The notes beneath the pieces were generated by a model. That model searched no databases, was not told the origin of the DNA, and saw nothing but the letters and a program-made list of their open reading frames with translations. A DNA stretch of 13,026 nt, taken from positions 1 to 13,026 of the forward strand of contig JBFWQW010000081.1 in NCBI GenBank assembly GCA_050249235.1, in the 5' to 3' direction. Made by a program: the position numbers and the translations under genes. The DNA is from JAEKLB01 sp050249235 (GTDB lineage: Bacteria; Actinomycetota; Acidimicrobiia; Acidimicrobiales; CADCSY01). Below are positions 1-6,862 of this stretch, one piece after another (positions within the stretch are counted from its first letter, which is position 1; each line of letters starts with the position of its first letter).

Positions 1-756
1 CGTGCCCCGGTTGTTCGAGAGGGGGATGAGGTGGTCGAGCTCGACGGCGTTGCGGACCGTCCAGGGGGCGACCACGGCCAGCAGGCCGAGCCCGGCCAGC
101 GCCACCGGGCGGAGGGCGTCCCGCATCCCCCGCCGGAGGGTGAGCGGGGCGACCACGAGCGGCACGAGCAGGAAGGCCTCCGACCGGGTGAGCGTGGCCA
201 GGCCCACCAGGCCGCCGACCGCGAGCCAGTCGCGGGGCGACCGGCTGGCCCGCCACCGGACGGTGAGGAGCAGGACGGCGGCGACGAGCAGCCCGTAGAC
301 ACCTTCGGCCTGGAGCGTGGCGTCGGGCAGGACGAGCATCGGGTAGGCGGCGGCGAGGGCGGCGGCCACCAGGCCGACCCGGTCACCGGCGATCTCCCGG
401 GCCAGCAGGCCGACGAGGGCGACGGTCGCGGCGCCGACGGCAGCCAGCGCCACCTCCTGGCCCTGCACGGTGTCGATCCCGAGGAGGTGCAGCCCGGCGA
501 TCACCAGGGGCAGGACGGGCGGGAACTCGGCGGTCGGAACCCGGACGCCGCTGATGGCCCAGTCGAAGGCCCGGATGTAGCCCCGCCCCTCGGCCAGGTT
601 CTCGCCGAGGAGGTGGTAGTTGAGGGAGTCGCTCAGCGTCCCCTCGGCTTCGTAGCCGGCCACCAGGGCGAACACGACCCGCCCGACCAGGGCGAGGGCG
701 GTGAGGGCGGCCAGGCGCAGCGCGAAGGCGTGGCGGCTGGGGTGGGCGGGCGGCAT
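1..756 (-). CDS. PMT_2/GT39-like membrane glycosyltransferase, N-terminal part (cut by window edge)
   Basis: This is the first 252 residues of an integral membrane glycosyltransferase; the frame is open through base 1, so the C-terminal part lies outside the window. After a short basic N-terminus, a first membrane helix (about residues 12-33) leads to an outer loop with SDSLNYHLLGENLAEGRGY (residues 42-60). This is the usual PMT_2 layout of an acidic residue followed by a tyrosine and a GRG/GRGY motif. AEFPPVLPL (76-84) stands where relatives carry HPPGYPL. Further helices follow, and near the edge APWTVRNAVELDHLIPLSNN (230-249) matches the conserved region after the seventh or eighth helix of the family. 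The family transfers a sugar from a polyprenyl-phosphate donor on the outer membrane face; acceptor and sugar are unknown. ATG at 754-756 is the only in-frame start between an upstream in-frame stop near 916 and the first helix, and its ribosome binding site is poor. The gene diverges from the acyltransferase at 958. Confidence 0.85.
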   Translation of the reverse strand, partial: MPPAHPSRHAFALRLAALTALALVGRVVFALVAGYEAEGTLSDSLNYHLLGENLAEGRGYIRAFDWAISGVRVPTAEFPPVLPLVIAGLHLLGIDTVQGQEVALAAVGAATVALVGLLAREIAGDRVGLVAAALAAAYPMLVLPDATLQAEGVYGLLVAAVLLLTVRWRASRSPRDWLAVGGLVGLATLTRSEAFLLVPLVVAPLTLRRGMRDALRPVALAGLGLLAVVAPWTVRNAVELDHLIPLSNNRGT

Positions 757-815
757 CGGCGGCAGTGGGTGGCACCCGGCGGTCGTGACCCGACGGCCGG
801 GCGAGGAGCCGGCGG

Positions 816-821
816 AGCATA
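816..821 (-). promoter_or_regulatory. Possible -10 element for the left-edge glycosyltransferase gene
   Basis: On the minus strand the hexamer TATGCT fits the actinobacterial TANNNT -10 pattern and lies about 60 bases upstream of the ATG at 756. It is one of few AT-containing words in the 201-base divergent region 757-957. No convincing -35 element sits 16-18 bases upstream, so this is a weak prediction. Confidence 0.2.
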
Positions 822-920
822 CCGAGGGCCACCGGCCCCGGACCGGACGGGGACCGGGGCGGCGACCGGGAGGGGTCGCCCGGGCCGGCGTCGGATGGCG
901 CGGCGCGCGTCACCGTCACG

Positions 921-926
921 TAACGT
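921..926 (+). promoter_or_regulatory. Possible -10 element for the acyltransferase gene
   Basis: TAACGT fits TANNNT and would start transcription near 932-934, giving a leader of about 25 bases before the GTG at 958. It would exclude the upstream in-frame ATG at 895 from the transcript. It lies in a short near-palindrome, ACGT-A-ACGT (918-926), which could instead be a protein binding site. No good -35 element is visible. Confidence 0.22.
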
Positions 927-957
927 CCCCGACCCAGTGGAAGCAGGTCACCCTGGC

Positions 958-2979
958 GTGGAGCGATCGGGTGAGGGCGTCGGCGACGGGTCGCCGACGC
1001 CCCCGAAGGGACGCACCTTCGGCCATCTCCCGGCCCTCGACGGGCTCCGGGGGCTGGCCGTCGCCGCCGTGCTGGTCTTCCACGGCGGGCGCCTGCGGGG
1101 CGGCTACCTCGGCGTCGACGCCTTCTTCGTGCTGTCCGGCTTCCTCATCACGTCGCTGCTGCTCGTCGAGGCCCACCGCAACGGCCGCATCGGGCTCCGG
1201 GCCTTCTGGGGCCGGCGCATCAAGCGGCTGGTTCCGGCGCTCGTCCTCTACATGCTCGGCATCGCCGCCTACGCCCTGGTGGTGGCCGAGCCGGGGGAGC
1301 TGGCCCGCATCCGGGGCGACGCCCTGGCCACCATCGGCTACGTCGCCAACTGGAACGCCATCTTCCGCCAGCACGGCTACTGGGAGCTGTTCAGCCAGCC
1401 CTCTCCGCTCGAGCACACCTGGTCGCTCGCCATCGAGGAGCAGTTCTACGTCGTCTGGCCGCTCGTGGTGGCCGGGCTGGTGTGGTGGTCGGCTCGGCGG
1501 GGGCGGGACGCGGCCGGCTCGGTCCTGAAGCTGTCACTGGTCCTCGCCGCCGCCAGCGCCGGCCTGCTGTGGCTCCTGTACGAGCCCGGTGGCGACACCG
1601 GGCGGGTCTACCTGGGCACCGACACCCGGGCCGCCGCCATCCTCCTCGGGGCCGCGTTCGCGGCCTGGCGGTGGATGCGGGGCGCGGGGCGGGCCGGTTG
1701 GACGGTCCGCCGGGTCGGCCTCGAGGTCGCCGCGGTCGCCGCCGCGGTCGGGCTGGCCTTCGCGTGGACCGGTCTCGACGGCCAGGACCCGAACCTCTAC
1801 CGGGGCGGCCTGCTGGCGTGCGGCCTCGCCGTCGTGGTCGTGATCGCCGCCGCCGGCCACGCCCAACCCGGACCGCTCGCCAGGGTGCTCGGGTTCGCGC
1901 CCCTCCGCTGGCTCGGCCTCATCAGCTACGGCCTGTACCTGTGGCACTGGCCCGTCTACCTGTTCCTCGACGCCGAGCGGACCGGCCTCGAGGGCTGGCC
2001 CCTCCTCGGGATGCAGGTGGTCGCGTCCGTGGCGGTGGCGGTGCTCTCGTACCACGCCCTCGAGCAGCCCATCCGCCTCGGCCGGATCCGCTGGGTTCGC
2101 ATGACGACCGCGGTGCCGGCAGGCGCGCTGGCCTGCGTCGTGGCCGTGGTCGTCGCCACCTCGGGCCAGACCGGGGCGGGTTCGTCGGTGGCCGTGAGCC
2201 AGTCGAGCCGCACGGTCGAGGAGCGGGGCCTCACCGGGCCTCCGGCCACCGGGGATCGCGCCGACGGTGGCCGCGGCACCCGCCTGCTGATCGTCGGCGA
2301 CTCGGTGGCGGCGTCGCTGGCCGCCGGCGCCCAGGCGCTGCCGGACCGGGGGCCGTTCGTCGTCGGCGACGGTTCGGTGAACGGTTGCGCCCTCACGGCG
2401 GCGGTCACCGGCCTCCAGTTCACCGGCGAGCGGGACGTCTTCGAGGTCGACCTCAGCCGGCCGTGTGACCAGGCCTGGGCCGAGGCCTACGGCCTCTTCC
2501 GACCGGACGTCGTGGTGGTCGTGTACGGCAACGCCGGTGGCTTCGAGCGCTTCGAGCTCGAGGGGAGCTGGGTCGGCCCCTGCGACCCCAGCTACCGGGC
2601 GTGGTACCTCGCCGAGCTGTCCCGGATCGTCGGCCAGTTCCAGGCGGGGGGCTCGGTCGTCTCGCTCGCCAAGCTCGCCTACCCCGACTCGGAAGGGCTC
2701 CCGGCCGACGTCCGGACCCGGATCGACTGCATGAACCTCATGAACCTGGCGGTGGCGAGCACGGTGCGGGCCGACGTGATCGACCTGGGGGCGCTCGTGT
2801 GCCCCGGCGGGACCTGCATCAGGGAGGTCCAGGGGTCACCGCTGCGGGCCGACGGCGTCCACTTCGGCGAGGCCTACGACAACGGCCGGCAGCACTTCCG
2901 GGGGGCGGGCGCCGAGTTCGCGGCCAGCTGGCTCCTCGCCACCCTCGAACGCAAGCTCGACCCCGCCAGCCCCGGGTAG
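958..2979 (+). CDS. OafA-type membrane O-acyltransferase with C-terminal SGNH domain
   Basis: The 673-residue protein joins an acyltransferase-3 membrane domain (about 22-400) to an extracytoplasmic SGNH hydrolase-like domain (about 440-660). Such proteins move acetyl or other acyl groups from the cytoplasm onto surface sugars. The acyltransferase part shows LPALDGLRGLAV (24-35), VFH with the conserved His42, GGYLGVDAFFVLSGFLIT (48-65), FWGRRIKRLVPAL (83-95), TWSLAIEEQFYVVWPL (154-169) and YLWHWPVYLF (327-336). The SGNH part has a GDS motif (447-449, nucleophile Ser449), a GN pair at 524-525 that may be the oxyanion-hole Asn, and DGVH (632-635) giving the Asp and His. Six cysteines (478, 503, 542, 591, 615, 620) in the outer domain could form disulfides. 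I chose GTG 958 because AGGT lies 9 bases upstream and it puts the conserved domain at the usual distance from the N-terminus. ATG 895 (694 residues) is the alternative. Acceptor and acyl group are unknown. Confidence 0.92.
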   Translation: MERSGEGVGDGSPTPPKGRTFGHLPALDGLRGLAVAAVLVFHGGRLRGGYLGVDAFFVLSGFLITSLLLVEAHRNGRIGLRAFWGRRIKRLVPALVLYMLGIAAYALVVAEPGELARIRGDALATIGYVANWNAIFRQHGYWELFSQPSPLEHTWSLAIEEQFYVVWPLVVAGLVWWSARRGRDAAGSVLKLSLVLAAASAGLLWLLYEPGGDTGRVYLGTDTRAAAILLGAAFAAWRWMRGAGRAGWTVRRVGLEVAAVAAAVGLAFAWTGLDGQDPNLYRGGLLACGLAVVVVIAAAGHAQPGPLARVLGFAPLRWLGLISYGLYLWHWPVYLFLDAERTGLEGWPLLGMQVVASVAVAVLSYHALEQPIRLGRIRWVRMTTAVPAGALACVVAVVVATSGQTGAGSSVAVSQSSRTVEERGLTGPPATGDRADGGRGTRLLIVGDSVAASLAAGAQALPDRGPFVVGDGSVNGCALTAAVTGLQFTGERDVFEVDLSRPCDQAWAEAYGLFRPDVVVVVYGNAGGFERFELEGSWVGPCDPSYRAWYLAELSRIVGQFQAGGSVVSLAKLAYPDSEGLPADVRTRIDCMNLMNLAVASTVRADVIDLGALVCPGGTCIREVQGSPLRADGVHFGEAYDNGRQHFRGAGAEFAASWLLATLERKLDPASPG

Positions 2980-2991
2980 CGGAGGGGGTGG

Positions 2992-3010
2992 CGAGCGGCG
3001 GGCGCGCTCG
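2992..3010. terminator. Possible bidirectional hairpin between convergent genes
   Basis: The 31 bases between the two convergent stop codons contain CGAGCG (2992-2997) and its exact reverse complement CGCTCG (3005-3010), separated by a 7-base loop. No T-tract follows on either strand, so intrinsic termination is not assured. Its position between two gene ends is the main support. Confidence 0.3.
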
Positions 3011-5221
3011 TCACACCCCCAGCCGGGTGAGGCGATCGCAGATCGGCGTGCGGTCGGGGAGCAGCGACACCCGGCCCCGGAAGGTGCCGGACGGGCCGGC
3101 GCCGTCGCCCCCGCCGGTGCCGAGGGTCGGGGCCGAGATGGCGAGCCGGGCATAGGCAAACAGCAGCGTGCGCTTCCCGGCCGTCACCGTGACGTTGGTG
3201 CCGACGAAGCCCCGGCGGTCGAGGTGCACCGTGAGGTCGATGGGCCGACCGGGCTCGACGACCAGCGGGTCCGCCGACTGGCGGACGACGAACGCCTCAC
3301 CGGGCCGGCCCTCGGCCGGTGCCCACCCGTAGGACACGACGGCCGCGCCGCCGGCCGACCACTCGATCCACACGGTGGCCCGGCCGTCGGCGTCGGCGGT
3401 CGTGACGAGCGGCTCGGGACCGCCCGGCCCGTCGGAGCCCACGGGCGGCGGGAGCACCACCCGGAGGCGGAGGAGGCCGGTGGCGGCCGTCGTCTCCAGC
3501 GGGTGCCAGTCGCTGCCGTCTGACCAGTGGACGGCGTCGCAGGCGCCCTCCACCACGATCGTGCCGGCCGCCGCCGGCTCCTCCGGGCGGGCACCCCGCC
3601 GGACCCGGGACGGCGGACCGTCCGACAGCGCGTCGTGGACGGCGAGCTGGAAGCCGACGTAGGCGGCCCGCTCGGCGGTCGTGACGTCGGCCCGGTACGT
3701 GCGCTGGTAGGTGAGGGCGACGGCGCCGTTGGCCCAGCAGCTCCACAGGCCGGCGACCACCAGCAGCCCGACGAGGGCGACCGGCCACGGCCGGCGCCGG
3801 CTGGGGCGGGGGAGGGGGCGGGCCAGCCGGGCCACCAACCACCAGGAGCCGAGCACGGCCGCCGGGAGGAGGAGGGGAAGGAGGTCGCCCTGGTAGCGCT
3901 GGTCGACGAAGGCCAGGGAGAAGGCCCCCACCGAGCCGACCAGCCCTCCCAGCAAGGGGGCCCGGAATGCCCGGGCCCGGCGGTCGACGGCGGCGACGGC
4001 GCCCAGCAGGCCCAGGCCCACGAGCGCCGGTGAGCCGGCCGGGAGGCTGATCGAGTTGTTGCGGGCCTCGAAGACGGCGTCGCCCACCACGGTCGGCGGC
4101 CGGGAGAACGTCACCCAGGGGAACAGGCGGTCGAAGCCGATCCCGTCGGGTCGGAGGTACTGGAGGAGGATCGTCGGCGCGTAGCCGGGACCGAAGAGGC
4201 TGCCACCGTTGGCCTCCAACGCCGGCCCCCGCGTCGGCCAGTCGGCGAGCAGGTCCTGCTTCTCGTAGGGCGGCAGGCCGAAGGGTTCGCCGAACTTGGC
4301 CTGGTTGACGGCGCCGTACAGCAGGACGGGCACGACCACGGCGGCCGCGAGCAACCCGAGGGGGCGGGTCCCGGCCGGCAGCCGGCGGGGCCGGTCGCGC
4401 CACCACCCGACCAGCTGGGCGGCGAGGACGACGCCGATGGCCGCGATCGGGCCGAACCCGACCGAGCCCCTCGACAGCACGCTGCAGGCGGCGGTGACGC
4501 CGGCGAGCACCAGGTCGCGCCGCCGGCCGTCGGTGACGTGGGCCACCAGGTAGGAGGACGACAGCAGGGCGAAGCCGACGCCCCAGACGATGGCCTCGTG
4601 GTAGACGGCCGTCCAGCCGGCGAGGAACACCACCGGGCTCCCGCAGGCGGCGACGAACGTCAGCCCGGCGACGGCCAGGCACTCGAGGCGGGTGGGCCGG
4701 CCGCCCCCGCGGAAGGCGGTCCGGGCCTGCCACGCCAGCCGCACGAGGGCCACCAGCACGAGGGCGCAGCCGGCCAGCACCGCCAGCCGGCTCAACCGGC
4801 CGTCGGCCCGGTCCCCGAGCACGAGCACGACGGGCATCCGCAGCAGGGCGGGGAGCGGGCCGAAGTACGTGTAGAAGCGGCCCCCCACCCGGAAGCGCTC
4901 GAACGTGTAGGCGTCGGGGCCCGCGTCCCAGTGGCCGTGGAGGAGGGTGCGGGCCTGGGTCTCGTAGAAGTCGGCGAGGGGGAGGCGGTCGAGGAGCCCG
5001 AGGGTGCCCCGCAGCGCGAACCAGCCCAGCACGGCCAGGGCGGCGGCGGCACCGCCGGCCCCGGCCCGGTAGAAGCGGGCCGCGGCCGGATCTCGCCCGG
5101 TGTCCCGGTCGGGGCGTCGGACCGGGCCCCGCGGCCGGGCGCGGTCCGGTCCCGGGGAGCGCCCGGGGCGGGTCCCGATCGGGTCGTCGACGACCGGGGC
5201 CCCCCGGTCGGGCCCGCTCAC
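3011..5221 (-). CDS. Large polytopic membrane protein, GT-C glycosyltransferase-like, with C-terminal extracytoplasmic domain
   Basis: This 736-residue protein has no family name I can give with certainty. Residues 1-50 are a Pro/Arg/Asp-rich cytoplasmic stretch. A helix at about 55-75 leads to an outer loop, LADFYETQARTLLHGHWD (82-99) and YTYFGPLPALLR (118-129), reminiscent of the first loop of GT-C enzymes where an acidic residue aids catalysis. About ten more helices run to about 500, with FVDQRYQGDLLPLLLPAA (438-455) resembling the late R-Y-x(4-5)-P motif of that fold. After the last helix (480-500) comes a soluble region of about 235 residues with many short alternating hydrophobic strands (554-724), probably a beta-rich domain facing outward. 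It could bind or present glycan. The GTG start overlaps the stop of the upstream DUF2142-like gene by 4 bases (GTGA), implying translational coupling. It is the last gene of its run and ends convergently with the acyltransferase. Confidence 0.8.
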   Translation of the reverse strand: MSGPDRGAPVVDDPIGTRPGRSPGPDRARPRGPVRRPDRDTGRDPAAARFYRAGAGGAAAALAVLGWFALRGTLGLLDRLPLADFYETQARTLLHGHWDAGPDAYTFERFRVGGRFYTYFGPLPALLRMPVVLVLGDRADGRLSRLAVLAGCALVLVALVRLAWQARTAFRGGGRPTRLECLAVAGLTFVAACGSPVVFLAGWTAVYHEAIVWGVGFALLSSSYLVAHVTDGRRRDLVLAGVTAACSVLSRGSVGFGPIAAIGVVLAAQLVGWWRDRPRRLPAGTRPLGLLAAAVVVPVLLYGAVNQAKFGEPFGLPPYEKQDLLADWPTRGPALEANGGSLFGPGYAPTILLQYLRPDGIGFDRLFPWVTFSRPPTVVGDAVFEARNNSISLPAGSPALVGLGLLGAVAAVDRRARAFRAPLLGGLVGSVGAFSLAFVDQRYQGDLLPLLLPAAVLGSWWLVARLARPLPRPSRRRPWPVALVGLLVVAGLWSCWANGAVALTYQRTYRADVTTAERAAYVGFQLAVHDALSDGPPSRVRRGARPEEPAAAGTIVVEGACDAVHWSDGSDWHPLETTAATGLLRLRVVLPPPVGSDGPGGPEPLVTTADADGRATVWIEWSAGGAAVVSYGWAPAEGRPGEAFVVRQSADPLVVEPGRPIDLTVHLDRRGFVGTNVTVTAGKRTLLFAYARLAISAPTLGTGGGDGAGPSGTFRGRVSLLPDRTPICDRLTRLGV

Positions 5222-6828
5222 GTCGCCGGGAGCAGGCGCTCGGGCTCGTCACCGGGGGCCGGACCGGGCCGCTCGCCGTGCTCCTCGCCGTGGTCGTCGA
5301 GCTCGTCCGGCTCGGCGCCGTCGGCGCCGGCCGGCTCGGTGGCGAGGCGGTAGGCCAGCAGCGACAGGGCGGCGGCGGCTCCGGCCACGCCGGCGAGCAG
5401 CAGCCCGGCGGGGACGGGCGGGTGCCAGCTGGGGTCCGAGAGGTAGTTCAGGGGACCGTCCGTGCCCACCGACCAGCGCCGCATGGCGGCGGCGTGGGCC
5501 ACCACGTGGCCGGCGGCGGTGATGGCGGCGGCCCACGCCAGCGCCCGGCGGGGGAGCGCCCCCGACGAGCCGAGCTCGATGCAGGCGAGGATCGAGATGC
5601 CGGCGAACAGGGCCAGCCCGTAGCGGCCGGACCACACGAAGCCGATGGCCCGGGCGGTGCGGGCCTGCAGGATCGTCGGGACGAGGAACACGAACGCGGT
5701 GACGGCCACGATGCCGATCCGGCGGCGCCGGTCGGCCCGGGCCAGCGCCGGCCCGACGACGAGGGCCAGGGCCAGGCCCCACGCCCAGGTGAGCGGCGCC
5801 GGCGACGGGTTGCGGTCCCAGCCGTAGACGGCGACGCCCTGCTGGAGGTACGACCAGCTCAGCGCCAACGAGTGGCGCACGGCGTCGACCATGCCGAGCC
5901 CCCAGGGGTTGTAGCCCCGGTTGTTGCCCAGGTTGTCGCTGAAGATCGTCCATATCACCCCGAGCAGGGTGGCGGTGCCCACGATCGCGATCACCGTCCG
6001 CACGCCCCGCTCGCCGAGGCGCCGCAGGATCATCCGGGGCTCGGCCAGCACCAGGAGCACGCTGAGGCCGATCACGGCCAGCCACAGCGTGGACAGCGGC
6101 CGGGTGAGGGCCAGCAGCGAGCAGGAGACGGCCACGCCCGCCAGCACCGGGTTCGAGAGCTGCCGGCGGCGGGACAGCACGGCGGCGCCGAGGGCCACCC
6201 ACGCGCAGATCCCGGCCGACACCTCGAGGCCGTTCGGGTTGACGGAGCCGGCCAGCTGGACGACCTGGGGCGTCATCCCCACGAGCAGGGCCAGCGGCAC
6301 CACCCGCAGCCGGGTGAGGCGCCGGGTGAGGGCGAAGGCGGTGGCGATGAGCGCGGCGTTGAGGGCGGCGCTCACGACCCGCATGGCGTAGATGCTCTTT
6401 GCGCTCGTGTCGACGAGGCTCGGCCAGCCGACGACGGCGTAGTAGGTGGGCGGGTAGCGGCCGATGTAGGCCTCCCAGTCGACGATGGTCGGATCGTCGA
6501 CGAAGGCGGGGGCGCAGCTGGCCGCCACCCGGCTGTCCCAGATGTAGCACCAGGGGCCGTCGATCGTCTGGCGCCCGTACGAGTTCGGCACCCGGACGTC
6601 GGTGGTGAACGCCCCCCGGATCAGGGAGTCGGGCCCGAGGTCGGGCAGCTGGCGCTTCGGCGGGAGCACCTGGCCCCGCACCAGGGCGGCCGCCTTCGTG
6701 GTGTGCGACGGCTCGTCCGGGTTGGCGAGCACCGGGTTGGTGAGCGCCCACGTGGTGCCGAGCGCCGAAACCAGCACGAACGTGGCCACCCAGACGCGGG
6801 CCGCGCCGAGGGGAACACCGGCCCTCAT
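5218..6828 (-). CDS. DUF2142-family membrane protein, probable GT-C-type glycosyltransferase
   Basis: The 536-residue polytopic protein looks like DUF2142, an uncharacterised family common in surface polysaccharide loci. After the first helix (about 11-31), NPDEPSHTTKAAALVRGQ (36-53) gives the diagnostic PDEPxH motif in the first outer loop. RYPPTYYAVVGWP (124-136), GSVNPNGLE (194-202), LTRPLSTLW (241-249) and SGRYGLALFAG (400-410) follow at family-typical places. Cys94 and Cys105 in the outer loop could pair. The C-terminus (about 498-536) is an unusual hydrophilic tail rich in Glu, Asp, Gly and Pro after the last helix. I chose ATG 6828, with GGTGG five bases upstream, because it lies just before the first helix. 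A longer reading from TTG 6933 would overlap the upstream gene and add a non-conserved stretch. It starts 34 bases after the GT2-methyltransferase stop and overlaps the next gene by 4 bases. A role as lipid-linked sugar transferase is inferred from fold and context. Confidence 0.87.
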   Translation of the reverse strand: MRAGVPLGAARVWVATFVLVSALGTTWALTNPVLANPDEPSHTTKAAALVRGQVLPPKRQLPDLGPDSLIRGAFTTDVRVPNSYGRQTIDGPWCYIWDSRVAASCAPAFVDDPTIVDWEAYIGRYPPTYYAVVGWPSLVDTSAKSIYAMRVVSAALNAALIATAFALTRRLTRLRVVPLALLVGMTPQVVQLAGSVNPNGLEVSAGICAWVALGAAVLSRRRQLSNPVLAGVAVSCSLLALTRPLSTLWLAVIGLSVLLVLAEPRMILRRLGERGVRTVIAIVGTATLLGVIWTIFSDNLGNNRGYNPWGLGMVDAVRHSLALSWSYLQQGVAVYGWDRNPSPAPLTWAWGLALALVVGPALARADRRRRIGIVAVTAFVFLVPTILQARTARAIGFVWSGRYGLALFAGISILACIELGSSGALPRRALAWAAAITAAGHVVAHAAAMRRWSVGTDGPLNYLSDPSWHPPVPAGLLLAGVAGAAAALSLLAYRLATEPAGADGAEPDELDDHGEEHGERPGPAPGDEPERLLPAT

Positions 6829-6862
6829 GGTCGCCACCGCGTCGGGCCCGACCGTCGCCGGC

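Noticed and set aside
383..919. Minus-strand open frame of 178 codons
   Set aside because: It is an Arg/Pro-rich shadow in a different frame from the real minus-strand glycosyltransferase that ends at 756.
31..957. In-frame extension of the acyltransferase back to base 31
   Set aside because: The extra part is Gly/Glu/Gln-rich without family content and runs antisense to the left-edge glycosyltransferase, whose own frame reads as a good membrane protein.
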